NCBI GenBank assembly: GCA_016706055.1
Contig: JADJKL010000007.1
Location: forward strand, 62,001 to 126,000
Reading direction: 5' to 3'
Length of the DNA stretch: 64,000 nucleotides
Origin: Chitinophagaceae bacterium
GTDB taxonomy: Bacteria > Bacteroidota > Bacteroidia > Chitinophagales > Chitinophagaceae
A program made the position numbers and the translations under genes. The notes under the pieces were generated by a model. That model saw nothing but the letters and a program-made list of their open reading frames with translations, was not told the DNA's origin and did no database searches. Positions 1-9,054 of the stretch are shown here, in pieces. Every line of letters starts with the position of its first letter. The first letter of the stretch is position 1.

Positions 1-420
1 AATCATTCCAAAATTTTTAGCTCTTGTTTGTGGTGTGCTAATGTCGGCAATATATGCAGCACCGGTAGTAAAGCTGGCTCCTGTCAATCCTGCAATGATT
101 CGACCCACAAATAACCAACCGTATGTAGGTGCTAATGCAAGAAATAAATAATCAATGCCAAAGCCAAACAGCGATGTTAACAATACAGGACGTCTTCCAT
201 ATTTATCACTTAGATTTCCAATAACAGGAGCAAACAAAAATTGTGTTATTGCATAGGCAGATAATAGCCATGCTCCATATGGACTTGCTTCATTTATATC
301 AATATGTTTTAATTCGGAGATTAGGCGGGGCATTACGGGTATTATCAAACCCCAGCCCATTACATCTATAAGAAGAGTAATGAAAATAAATCCTACAGCT
401 GCCTTGCGGTTATTTGCCAT
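1..420 (-). CDS. MFS transporter, TetA-like (3' part outside window)
   Basis: The first 140 codons of a major facilitator superfamily drug/metabolite exporter; the reading frame is open to the window edge, so the C-terminal two thirds are missing. The start is the ATG at 420, giving MANNRKAAVGF. A first membrane helix covers about residues 9-30 and contains an Asp (D19) as in tetracycline-efflux relatives. The loop between helices 2 and 3 carries the MFS motif A, GNLSDKYGRRP, at about residues 68-78. The family exports small molecules in exchange for protons across the inner membrane. Similarity to the TetA/TCR branch is clear from the motif and N-terminus, but the substrate cannot be read from this part. 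Confidence 0.85.
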   Translation of the reverse strand, partial: MANNRKAAVGFIFITLLIDVMGWGLIIPVMPRLISELKHIDINEASPYGAWLLSAYAITQFLFAPVIGNLSDKYGRRPVLLTSLFGFGIDYLFLALAPTYGWLFVGRIIAGLTGASFTTGAAYIADISTPQTRAKNFGMI

Positions 421-552
421 TAAAATATATGCCTGTTAATAACACAAAATTGGAAGTTTTTTTGTTTTCGGAATATATTTTTTAAATTCAGGCATGTTTT
501 TAGACAACCGTAATATTAACAAAGCATAAAGATGTTGTTTATAACCTGCTCC

Positions 553-560
553 TACCTTTG
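553..560 (+). promoter_or_regulatory. Candidate -7 promoter element for the OmpA lipoprotein gene
   Basis: TACCTTTG matches the Bacteroidota sigma-70 -7 consensus TAnnTTTG and lies about 70 bases before the start codon at 629. A TTG at 535-537 could serve as the -33 element, although the spacing is shorter than usual. Confidence 0.45.
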
Positions 561-628
561 GAGCTCGTTAAGGCAACTACCATAGCTTATCTGCTATTGG
601 ATATTTTTTTACCATAAAAAGAAATCAT

Positions 629-1525
629 ATGAAACTAATCCAACTCATTTTGGTCGCATCGTCATCGTTATTATTTTTTTCCTGTGTTAGCAGTAAAAAA
701 TTTAAAACGGCACAGGCGGACTATACTACACTAGAAACAAAGTATAAAACACTAGAAGGTGATATGTCTGATTGCAGTACAGAAAAAGCAACCCTTGCCA
801 GAGAAAAAGCAGCTTTGGAAAGAGAAATTGCATTGCAAAAAACCCGTATGAAAGATTTAGATGATCAGGTAGCATTTCTCAAGTCAAATAATAATCAGGC
901 AATAAAACAACTGGAAGACCTTTCTGTTATAACTGCATCACAGGCAGAAAGTATTAAAAAATCAATGGAAAATATTGGTGCAAAGGATAATTATATCATG
1001 ACATTGCAACAGCAGATGGCACATAAGGATTCCTTAAATATGGCATTAGTCATGAATCTTAAAGGTGCTATCGGAAACCTGGATGATGAGGATATTAATA
1101 TAAAAGTAGATAAAGGTGTTGTGTATATTGATATATCTGATAAATTATTATTTACTACCGGAAAATATGATGTAACAAATAATGCAAAAGTAGTATTGGG
1201 TAAAGTAGCGGCTGTTTTAAAGAACCAGCCTGATATTGAATTTATGGTAGAAGGTCATACAGATAATGTTCCATTCCGTGGTGGCGGTGGATTAGTAAAA
1301 GATAACTGGGATCTAAGTGTAAAAAGAGCAACTGCGGTAGTACGGTTATTACAAAATGACTATGGTTTAGATCCTGCAAGAATGGCGGCAGCAGGCAGGG
1401 GCGAATACAAACCAATAGCTGATAATAGTACGAAAGAAGGTAAAGCTGCTAACCGCAGAACAAGGATTGTTATTTTGCCACAGTTAGATCAGTTTTTCCA
1501 GTTGCTGGAACCAAAAAAGAATTAA
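629..1525 (+). CDS. OmpA family lipoprotein
   Basis: An outer-membrane-associated, peptidoglycan-binding lipoprotein of 298 residues. The N-terminus is a lipoprotein signal with Cys19 in a FFSC lipobox. Residues about 30-140 are charged, heptad-rich and likely coiled coil. The C-terminal 130 residues are an OmpA-like domain, with EGHTDNVPF near residue 207 and the NRRTRI segment near 275 that binds diaminopimelate in this family. The overall plan (lipid anchor, coiled coil, OmpA_C) fits a protein tethering the outer membrane to the cell wall. It stands alone, with a promoter-like element about 70 bases upstream; no operon partner is apparent. Confidence 0.9.
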   Translation: MKLIQLILVASSSLLFFSCVSSKKFKTAQADYTTLETKYKTLEGDMSDCSTEKATLAREKAALEREIALQKTRMKDLDDQVAFLKSNNNQAIKQLEDLSVITASQAESIKKSMENIGAKDNYIMTLQQQMAHKDSLNMALVMNLKGAIGNLDDEDINIKVDKGVVYIDISDKLLFTTGKYDVTNNAKVVLGKVAAVLKNQPDIEFMVEGHTDNVPFRGGGGLVKDNWDLSVKRATAVVRLLQNDYGLDPARMAAAGRGEYKPIADNSTKEGKAANRRTRIVILPQLDQFFQLLEPKKN

Positions 1526-1587
1526 ATAGTTTATATTTTAAATAATACAAAATGCCACTTAAAATTGAGTGGCGTTTTGTATTATAA

Positions 1588-2452
1588 TTATTTGGCTTGG
1601 CTTCTGCTCAGCCATACTTCCAATAAGGCAGTTATTAATATTAAAGAACCGCCCAGTAATATATTACCCGAAGGTGTTTCGTTCAGAAAAGCTATGCCAA
1701 GCAATATGCCAACAACCGGTGTAAAGTTGCTAAGAATGCTTACAGTAGAAACAGAAAAATGATTCAGGCTTTTAACAAAAAAAGTATGACCCATAGCTGT
1801 TGTTACAACACCAAGAAACAAAAGGTAATACCATTCTGTTTTTAATGTGACAAAAGAAACCTGTTGAAAAAAAAGAAAAGGTATTGTAAGGATCACCACT
1901 ACCAGCAATTGATGAAGAATAACCACAAGACCATCTTCTGTTGTTGCATGTTTTTTTAATAGCAGATTTCGTACTGCATAAAAAAATGCAGATAGCAACC
2001 CCATGAGTATGCCAAGTGTATTATCATTATTGATGTCAAAAGCCGGCATGAGGATGTAGATACCTGCTAGTGCTAATAATGCCACAGGAATTTGTATAGG
2101 ACGGAATCGCTTTTTAAGGTAAAATGGTTCGAGCATTACGGTAATAACCGGATAAACAAACATACTGAGCATAGCAATAGCAACTGTGGATAGTTGCAGC
2201 GAAATAAAATATGTTATCCAATGTGCGGCTAATAATACGCCGCTTAAAAAAAGAAATTTCCTTTTTTTGGTATCAGCAAGCCGAAATGATTTTTTACTAA
2301 ACCAAATGATGAAGAAAAGCAAGATAAGGCAATGAGAGACCGGAAAATATGGGGAATTGTATCCTGCCCAAAGGACCAGAAGTGCCAATAAATAAAATGG
2401 AAAGCATTAAAGGAATATAATGCCTGGCCGGTTGCTGTTGATGCTGGTTCAA
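1588..2452 (-). CDS. EamA/DMT family transporter, broken by one frameshift
   Basis: A drug/metabolite transporter family permease with about ten membrane helices, probably an inner-membrane exporter. The uninterrupted frame starts only at 2388 (a TTG codon) and lacks a proper first helix. An overlapping frame that opens at TTG 2452 (in-frame ATG at 2407) encodes HYIPLMLSILFIGTSGPLGR, exactly the kind of first helix expected. Removing one base from the A-run at 2344-2347 joins both frames into about 287 residues, the usual family length. The start at 2452 is inferred because the first helix begins before the ATG at 2407. The substrate is unknown. The break is probably a sequence error. Confidence 0.75.
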
Positions 2453-2484
2453 GTAGTGATTTCTTTTAAGCTAAAAAAATAAAA

Positions 2485-2973
2485 CTACTTTACTTCTTCA
2501 AACATTCCTGTTTGTTTATTCTTTCTCACATTATCCCAGTTAAAATAACGGCCATTCATAGCAACATACACACCTGCAGGTAAGGTTTGTGCGAATGCTA
2601 ATGCACTACCAAGGTTAAAAAGTCCATCGCTACTACCAAATTTTATAGGAATCATAGCACCGGTAAGAATGATTGTTTTGTCTTTCACTTTCTGCGCCAG
2701 CATTTTGGCTGTTTCACTCATTGTATCTGTACCATGCGTAAGGACAATTTTGTCCTCTTCGCATTGATTGCATTGGTGTGCAATTAACTCTCTGTCTTCA
2801 TCTGTCATTTCCAGGCTGTCAACCATCATCAGTGTTCTTATTTCAACAGACACTTTACTTCTGCCCATATCCAGCAGGTCATGCAAATGTGTGTCATTAA
2901 AATAAAGCTGACCGGTAATTTCATTATACTCTTTATCAAAAGTGCCACCGGTAATAAAAATGCGGATTGTCAT
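2485..2973 (-). CDS. Short asparaginase-like protein (N-domain only)
   Basis: A 162-residue protein matching only the N-terminal domain of type I/II L-asparaginases, which are normally about 330 residues. The two active-site threonine regions are present: ITGGTFDK near residue 10 and LTHGTDTM near residue 80, the latter with the Thr-Asp pair. The C-terminal domain that closes the active site in the tetrameric enzyme is absent, and the frame ends cleanly at a stop after GMFEEVK, so this is not an obvious truncation. Short stand-alone proteins of this type are known in several phyla and are usually annotated as asparaginase. Whether this one hydrolyses asparagine is unknown. Confidence 0.8.
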   Translation of the reverse strand: MTIRIFITGGTFDKEYNEITGQLYFNDTHLHDLLDMGRSKVSVEIRTLMMVDSLEMTDEDRELIAHQCNQCEEDKIVLTHGTDTMSETAKMLAQKVKDKTIILTGAMIPIKFGSSDGLFNLGSALAFAQTLPAGVYVAMNGRYFNWDNVRKNKQTGMFEEVK

Positions 2974-3427
2974 TATAAAATGATTGAGCAGTGAAGATAA
3001 CTATTCAACTTTTTTGCAATTTGATCTTCGTATTGGTGGTATTCAACGAAACGGACATTAGTATAGATAAACTCAAAAAAAGAGGCAGGAAAACTTTTTT
3101 GATATTAATTTATTGTTACTTTAGCGGGGCTTTACAAAAAAAAAGGTCCTTCCGTAGAAACGGACTGACCTCTAACGATTGCTTGCCATATGAAATTCTT
3201 AAAGAGTAGTTGTTGAAGCTGTTGCCAGCTTTGAAGATTTTCGCTTTATCTTTGACCTCTGACGCTTGCCCTTCTAACGATTGTTTGCCTTTGATTTAAT
3301 CTTCTGATACGAAAGTAGTGAGGAGTACCTTGTCCTTCAAAACATTTAAAGCATCATTTCAGTATGCCAAAAGGGTCGGGGTTTTTGCAAAAGCCTTGCT
3401 GACAGCAGATTTCAGGTAAAATTCTTT
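2974..3427. other. Gene-free stretch with imperfect repeats
   Basis: I find no convincing coding sequence in these 454 bases. They hold three imperfect copies of a short direct repeat: 3167-3187 (GACCTCTAACGATTGCTTGC plus one C), 3254-3270 (GACCTCTGACGCTTGCC) and 3272-3289 (TTCTAACGATTGTTTGCC). A terminator-like hairpin oriented for minus-strand transcription sits at 3136-3170, although no minus-strand gene lies between it and the plus-strand gene at 3428. A minus-strand small RNA or a decayed gene are both possible. Confidence 0.5.
3136..3170 (-). terminator. Rho-independent terminator-like hairpin
   Basis: On the minus strand the hairpin has arms GGTC/GACC and TCCGT/ACGGA separated by a small internal loop. 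It is followed directly by nine T residues (A-run 3136-3144 on the plus strand). The asparaginase gene starts downstream of it at 2973, so it would end a transcript arising from the gene-free region. Confidence 0.55.
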
Positions 3428-4980
3428 ATGATGCCCAACCACTCTACAGACATATTATTTCAATTGATAAAGTCGCTTGAAAAGGCCGAAAAAAGGCATT
3501 TTAAGCTCTATATAAAGCGTAGTTCGGGCAACGAAGACCTCAAAATTGTTCGCCTTTTTGATGCGTTGGACAAATCCAAAGAGTACGAGGAAAAAGCATT
3601 GCTCAAAAAACTGAAAGACGTTACCAAACCTCAGCTGGCAAATCTTAAAACACATTTGTATAAACAGATTTTGGCGAGCCTTCGCTTATTAAAAGTGCCG
3701 ACAGTCTCGATCTGCAATTGAATGAGCAATTTGACTATGCACATATATTATATAAAAAAGGTTTGTTTATTCAAAGTCTTAGGATAATTGAAAGGGCAAA
3801 AGAAATTGCTAAAGCCAATCAGAAAATAAATGTACTTCCACAATTTATCGCTTTAGAAAAGCGGATTGAAAATCTGCATATCACCAGAAGTATGCTCGAT
3901 AAAGCAGAGAAGTTGGCAATAGAAACAAAAGAAGTTATTCATCATATCGAATCCGTTTCCAGATTATCAAACCTTGCATTAAAATTATATAGCTGGTATG
4001 TAGAGCATGGACATGCAAGAAACGAAGAGGATGAAAAAGATATTCGCCGCTTCATGAAAGAAAATTTTGCAAAAGATAGTCTAGGCGAAACCGGTTTTTA
4101 TGAACGATTGTATCTCTATCAGAGTTATACCTGGTATGCTTTCATTCGTCAAGATTTTTTACAATACTATCGCTATACAAAAAAGTGGGTAGATCTTTTT
4201 GCTGAACAGCCATTAATGATACGAGTGGAAACAGGACACTATATTAAAGGCATTCATAATTTACTCAATGCACATTTTGATTTACGCAACTTTAGAGGGT
4301 TTGAAAAAGTACTGAAGAAATTTGAAAAAGTAGCGCAGACCGACAGGGTAAAAGATCATGATAGTTTTCGCATTCAGTCATTCATTTATATCAGTACTGC
4401 AAGAATCAACCAGCATTTTATGAAAGGCACTTTTAAAGAAGGGCTTTCATTGATACCGCCGATTGAAGAAAAATTAGAAGGCTTTCATCTTTTTGTAGAC
4501 CGGCATCGCATTCTTGTACTCAACTATAAATTTGCCATGCTTTGTTTTGGCAGTGGCGATTATAATCGTTGCATAGATTATTTACAGAAGATTATCAATG
4601 ACAAAACAAATCTCCGTTACGATCTGCAATGTTATGCCAGAGTTGTGCATTTAATGGCACATTATGAATTGGGGAATGATATGCTGATGGAATCGCTAAG
4701 CAAATCCGTGTATCGTTTTATGGCCAAAATGAAAAACTTGACTACGGTAGAAGAAGCGATGTTTAAGTTTTTACGCAAATCCATTCCATTGGCTCCAAGA
4801 GAAATAAAACCGGAGTTTCAAAAATTATTAGACACTATCAAGCACTTGGAAAAAAATCGGTTCGAAACTAGAGCCTTTGCTTATCTGGATATTATTTCCT
4901 GGGTAGAAGGGAAAGTGTATAACAAACCTATGAGCGAAATCATACATGAGAAGTATTTAGGGAGTAAGAGGAGGAAATGA
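3428..4980 (+). CDS. Conserved-type helical hypothetical protein, broken by one frameshift
   Basis: A large, mostly alpha-helical cytoplasmic protein with no signal peptide and no motif I recognise. The first frame (3428-3721) ends shortly after a LYKQILASLRLL segment, and the second frame (from about 3700 to 4980) continues with SADSLDLQLNEQFDYAHIL. Adding one A to the run at 3691-3694 joins them into one protein of about 517 residues, so I annotate one gene. The second part contains repeated helix pairs rich in Tyr, Leu and Ala (for example about residues 95-180 and 320-400) that resemble TPR-type repeats. The function is unknown. The TTG at 3718 is not a genuine start. Confidence 0.7.
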
Positions 4981-5045
4981 TTTTGTTAGCCAGCTTCGGT
5001 GCTACTATCAACTTTAGTTGCGACGCTCCGTTCAGGGTTCTGTAA

Positions 5046-5063
5046 TTCTACTGAGCAGTAGAA
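5046..5063. promoter_or_regulatory. Inverted repeat upstream of penicillin acylase gene
   Basis: TTCTACTG-AG-CAGTAGAA is a perfect 8-base inverted repeat with a 2-base centre, 31 bases before the start codon at 5095. The very short centre fits a protein-binding operator better than an RNA terminator, but no regulator is identified. Confidence 0.35.
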
Positions 5064-5094
5064 AAATCATACATTAGAGGATAAATAAAATCTA

Positions 5095-7149
5095 ATGACG
5101 AAAATTTTTGCAACACTTTTCCTTTTTATATCAATAAATATCTCCGCTCAAATAAACCCTTCCAACATCACTATTGCCCGGGATAGCTTTGGTGTTCCGC
5201 ACATTTTTGCGCCAACAGACCCGGAAGTAGCATACGGAATTGCATGGGCACATGCCGAAGATGATTTTGGAACATTACAAACTGTAGTGCAATCCGGAAA
5301 AGGAATGTTGGGAAAAGCATTGGGTAAAAAAGGAGCGGAAGCAGATTTTGTGGTACAGTTATTACGCATCCGCAAAACGGTAGATGAACAGTGGCATACG
5401 TTGAGTCCTGATTTTCTTGCATTGATAAAAGGATATGTTGCTGGATTAAATGCTTATGCAAAAGCACATCCAAAAGAAGTGAAGTACAAAAAGGCATTCC
5501 CTTTTAATGAAAAGGAATACATGACATCAGTTGTTTTTTCCATCAGTCTTTTTTGTGGAGTAGAACAAGCTCTTCCGCAAATACTCGGTGGTAAAGTAGC
5601 AACCATTCCTGGTTTTAGTCCGCAAGGGTCTAATGCCTTTGCAATGAACTCGGCAAAAACAACAACTGGCGAAAGTTTTCTTGCCATTAATGCACACCAA
5701 CCGCAGGAAGGTCCTGTTGCATTTTACGAAGCACATCTGCAAAGCGAACAAGGCTGGAACATGCTGGGCGGTTTATTTCCTGGCGGTTGTTTAATCTTTC
5801 ACGGCACCAATGAAAACCTAGGTTGGGCACATACAGTAAACTATCAGGATAAGCTGGATGTCTTTCAATTAGAAATGAATCCCAATAATAAAAATCAATA
5901 CAAATTTGATGGCGAATGGGTAGAGCTTGAAAAAGACAAAGCGAAACTGAAAGTAAAAGGTATTCCCATCACCATTGGTAAAAAAATATATTGGAGTAAA
6001 TATGGTGCAACGGTTAAAACAGAGAAAGGAGTTTTTTCATTAAGAGTTCCTGCTACAATGGATATAAAAGCTTTGGAAGAATGGTACAGAATGAATAAAG
6101 CAAAAAACTTTACGGAGTTTTATTCAGCAGTAAGTATGACCAGCTTGCCAATGTTCAACATTATGTATGCAGACAGGTACGATACCATTTTCTATATAAG
6201 CAATGGGAAAATACCTGTACGAAATTCAGATCCAAAATATAATTGGAAAAGTACCATACCGGGAAACACAACTGCCACATTGTGGACCACCTTTAAACCG
6301 GTACAGCAATTACCACAATATGTAAATCCGCCATCGGGATATTTATACAATACAAATCATTCGCCATTTCTGGCAACTGATGTAAAATATAATCTGGACA
6401 AGAATAAGTTTGACAAGAACGATGGTTACGAAACATATCACAACAATAGAAGCCAAAGAGTAACAGAATTAATCAACACTGAAAAAGTTGATTATAATAC
6501 TTTCAAAAAAATAAAATTTGATCAGCAACTGCCAAAAGAATTAAAATACACATATGGAATTGATAGTATGCTGAATTTAAGTGCCAATGATTATCCTGCT
6601 CTAAAAGAAATGATTACAACACTTCAGAACTGGGATAGAAAAGCTGTTGTCAATAGCAAAGGCGCTGCAATATTTTTATTAGTGTATGATTACGTAAGCA
6701 AAAAACTGGTTGGGACTCCAGCGAGACAATTAACCAAATCTGAATCAATAGAAACATATCAATATGTGTACGATTATATGATGAAAAAATTTGGTAAGAC
6801 TGATCTTGTATTGGGCGATATACAAAAATTAGTAAGAGGCGATGATGCCCGTCCAGGCTGGGGTTTACCAGATGTGCTTACTGCTGAATATACAGAGCCT
6901 TATAAAGATGGTATGCGAAAAATTATTTCTGGCGATGCGTATATCTGTTTTGTCCGCTATCCAAAAGATGGAAGTTTGCCGATCATTGAATCGGTGAATA
7001 CATTCGGCGCCTCCATGCATCCGGAGTCACCACATTATAAAGATCAGATGGGAATGTTTTTGAATCAACAAACAAAACCAATGACATTGGATAAAGCAAC
7101 TGTATTAAAGAATGCAGAGAAAGTTTATCATCCCATAAAAGGGAATTAA
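5095..7149 (+). CDS. Penicillin acylase family protein (Ntn hydrolase, exported)
   Basis: A 684-residue exported amidase of the penicillin acylase / acyl-homoserine-lactone acylase family. A signal peptide spans about residues 1-18 (ending ISAQ). The small-subunit region contains DSFGVPHIFAP and the AHAEDDF segment typical of the family. The autocatalytic cleavage site and nucleophile are at Gly178-Ser179 in PQGSNAFAMN. The later GTNENLGWAHT motif (about residue 240) is the oxyanion/substrate region of family members. The precursor would be processed in the periplasm into two chains. Members cleave acyl side chains from beta-lactams, acyl-homoserine lactones or N-acyl amino acids; the substrate here cannot be predicted. 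The gene is monocistronic as far as can be seen. Confidence 0.9.
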   Translation: MTKIFATLFLFISINISAQINPSNITIARDSFGVPHIFAPTDPEVAYGIAWAHAEDDFGTLQTVVQSGKGMLGKALGKKGAEADFVVQLLRIRKTVDEQWHTLSPDFLALIKGYVAGLNAYAKAHPKEVKYKKAFPFNEKEYMTSVVFSISLFCGVEQALPQILGGKVATIPGFSPQGSNAFAMNSAKTTTGESFLAINAHQPQEGPVAFYEAHLQSEQGWNMLGGLFPGGCLIFHGTNENLGWAHTVNYQDKLDVFQLEMNPNNKNQYKFDGEWVELEKDKAKLKVKGIPITIGKKIYWSKYGATVKTEKGVFSLRVPATMDIKALEEWYRMNKAKNFTEFYSAVSMTSLPMFNIMYADRYDTIFYISNGKIPVRNSDPKYNWKSTIPGNTTATLWTTFKPVQQLPQYVNPPSGYLYNTNHSPFLATDVKYNLDKNKFDKNDGYETYHNNRSQRVTELINTEKVDYNTFKKIKFDQQLPKELKYTYGIDSMLNLSANDYPALKEMITTLQNWDRKAVVNSKGAAIFLLVYDYVSKKLVGTPARQLTKSESIETYQYVYDYMMKKFGKTDLVLGDIQKLVRGDDARPGWGLPDVLTAEYTEPYKDGMRKIISGDAYICFVRYPKDGSLPIIESVNTFGASMHPESPHYKDQMGMFLNQQTKPMTLDKATVLKNAEKVYHPIKGN

Positions 7150-7217
7150 TGTACGGGTTATTGGGTATAGGCTGAATAGTGTATTTCCCTATTTTTATAA
7201 ACATAAAATACAGCATT

Positions 7218-7904
7218 ATGAAAGCAACTATACTTTTTGCGTTATTGATAAATTTTTTATTAATTGCTGCTCAGTCAAAAAGCAACCTTACTATCGGTAC
7301 AACTGCCGATAAAAATCTTAAGATTATTTATAAGGACAGTAAGTACAGTTTACAGGATCAGAGTGTTACATTTCAGATGCAGTCACCAGGAACATATCCA
7401 TTAGTTATATATCAACTTCAATCAGTTAATGGAAACCGTGAATACAAAAAAGTATATAATGGCAATATCAAACTTACTGCCGGTAAGCATATGGAAATAG
7501 CAGTTTTGCGGTTTGGAAAAATAGTCTGGGATGAAGCAGATATTGTGGCAGACGACTGGAATGAGACTTATCAGAATCCAGCTTCAACCAATGGTGGCAA
7601 TAGTATAAACAACTATCCTGTTGCAACAGATAAACAATTTGCTAATATCAAAGCAGCTATTAGCGGAGAATATTATGACGGGGATAAGATAAAAATGGCC
7701 AAAGTTGTATTAAAGGAGATACTGCTTTCGGCGGTACAGATAAAAGAATTGATCAATCTATTATATAGTGATGAAGAAAAATTAGTGCTGGCCAAATATG
7801 CTTATGATTACTGCAATGAAAAATATGCCTACAACTTAGTTGCTAATACGCTGTATTATAGTGAGAATAAAAAAAAGCTTCTTGACTATATTGCTACAAA
7901 GTAA
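7218..7904 (+). CDS. DUF4476 domain protein, exported
   Basis: A 228-residue exported protein. I place the start at ATG 7218 because it begins a proper signal peptide (MKATILFALLINFLLIAAQ); the frame is open 39 bases further upstream, but that would put residues before the signal. The first 110 residues are beta-rich. The C-terminal 95 residues, beginning near DKQFANIKAAI, have the helical DUF4476 pattern with two parallel helix-rich repeats (DGDKIKMAKVVLKE and DEEKLVLAKYAYDY). This domain is common in Bacteroidota secreted proteins and has no known activity. The gene follows the acylase gene by 68 bases on the same strand. Confidence 0.8.
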   Translation: MKATILFALLINFLLIAAQSKSNLTIGTTADKNLKIIYKDSKYSLQDQSVTFQMQSPGTYPLVIYQLQSVNGNREYKKVYNGNIKLTAGKHMEIAVLRFGKIVWDEADIVADDWNETYQNPASTNGGNSINNYPVATDKQFANIKAAISGEYYDGDKIKMAKVVLKEILLSAVQIKELINLLYSDEEKLVLAKYAYDYCNEKYAYNLVANTLYYSENKKKLLDYIATK

Positions 7905-8113
7905 ATTCAAAAATGACAAGAGAGAGAATATTTTTTTTCATTGCTTGAGAATTTATTTATAAAGAAAACAAGTAACTATCATAGAAACATGAAATTAGCT
8001 GCTCGAAACCTACAGTAATTTAATCAATGGCATTCGGCAAAAATTTCGTAACTTCCTAAGCTTGGTTGTTCGGCCTCTTACAACTTTTTTTTATAATTCT
8101 TTAAACATTTTTT

Positions 8114-8980
8114 ATGGATTACACAATTTTTTATATTATCGGCGGCGTACTTTTAATTTTTTCATTGGGTGTAAAAATTGTCCGTCCTACTCACAGAGCA
8201 TTAATAGAACGGCTTGGAAAATACAAGACGTTTGCCAATCCTGGCTTTCACTGGATCATTCCATTTATTGATAAAATGTATATGGTGAATACTACCGAGC
8301 AGATGGTAGATGCACAGGCACAGGAAATTATTACCAATGATAATTTGAATGCATCTGTAGATGCTCAGGTCTATTTCAGAGTAATTGGGACAGAAGAAAG
8401 TGTAAAAAGCTCTCAATATAATGTTGACAGATATCAATGGCAGATTGTAAACCTGGCGAGAACAACTTTGCGTAATATCATCGGTACATTAACGCTTAAA
8501 TCTGCAAACAGTGAAAGAGGAAAAATTAATGCAGAACTGCACAAAACATTAACCGAAGAAACAAAGAGCTGGGGGATTGAAGTAATAAGAACTGAATTAA
8601 AACAAATTGATCCACCAAGTGATGTACAGGAAACGATGAATAAAGTGGTGAAAGCTGAAAACGAAAAAATTGCTGCTATTGATTTCGCCACTGCTAGAGA
8701 AACCGTAGCCGATGGTGAAAAAAGAGCAAGGATTAAAGAAGCAGAAGGTTCTAGGCAGGCGAATATCCTTTCAGCAGAAGGTGAGGCAATGGCCATTAAA
8801 ATGGTAAACGAAGCTGCTGAAGAATATTTTATAGGTAATGCACAAGTGTTAAGAAAGCTAGAGGCCGTAGAAAAAGCTTTGCAACACAATACTAAATTTA
8901 TTGTACCGCAAGGTTCTGATTTGGTGAATGTGCTTAGCGAAATGGCGGGAATTGTTCCGTTGAAAAATAAAAATAGTTAA
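8114..8980 (+). CDS. SPFH/Band 7 membrane protein (stomatin/paraslipin type)
   Basis: A 288-residue membrane-anchored SPFH protein. One N-terminal membrane helix (about residues 2-19) is followed by the SPFH domain opening with IVRPTHRALIERLGKYK and NPGFHWIIPF. A long Ala/Glu-rich helix occupies about residues 175-250 (ADGEKRARIKEAEGSRQA), as in QmcA- and paraslipin-type proteins. Such proteins form large ring or cage oligomers in the membrane, often associated with FtsH-type proteases or NfeD. No NfeD gene lies next to it here. A second, prohibitin-type SPFH gene lies at 16024-16926. Confidence 0.88.
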   Translation: MDYTIFYIIGGVLLIFSLGVKIVRPTHRALIERLGKYKTFANPGFHWIIPFIDKMYMVNTTEQMVDAQAQEIITNDNLNASVDAQVYFRVIGTEESVKSSQYNVDRYQWQIVNLARTTLRNIIGTLTLKSANSERGKINAELHKTLTEETKSWGIEVIRTELKQIDPPSDVQETMNKVVKAENEKIAAIDFATARETVADGEKRARIKEAEGSRQANILSAEGEAMAIKMVNEAAEEYFIGNAQVLRKLEAVEKALQHNTKFIVPQGSDLVNVLSEMAGIVPLKNKNS

Positions 8981-8999
8981 AAAGCAAACAGGTTAAATT

Positions 9000-9034
9000 A
9001 AAGACGGGAACTAAAGCATAGTTCCCGTCTTTTT
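9000..9034. terminator. Bidirectional terminator between convergent genes
   Basis: AAAGACGGGAACTA and TAGTTCCCGTCTTT form a perfect 14-base stem with a 5-base loop and T-rich flanks on both strands. It lies between the SPFH gene (ends 8980, plus) and the M49 peptidase gene (ends 9055, minus). Confidence 0.9.
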
Positions 9035-9054
9035 AAATATACTTTTAATAAGTA

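Noticed and set aside
2991..3209. A 72-codon plus-strand reading frame in the gene-free stretch
   Set aside because: It has no signal, family or ribosome site and runs through the terminator hairpin; its residues look random.
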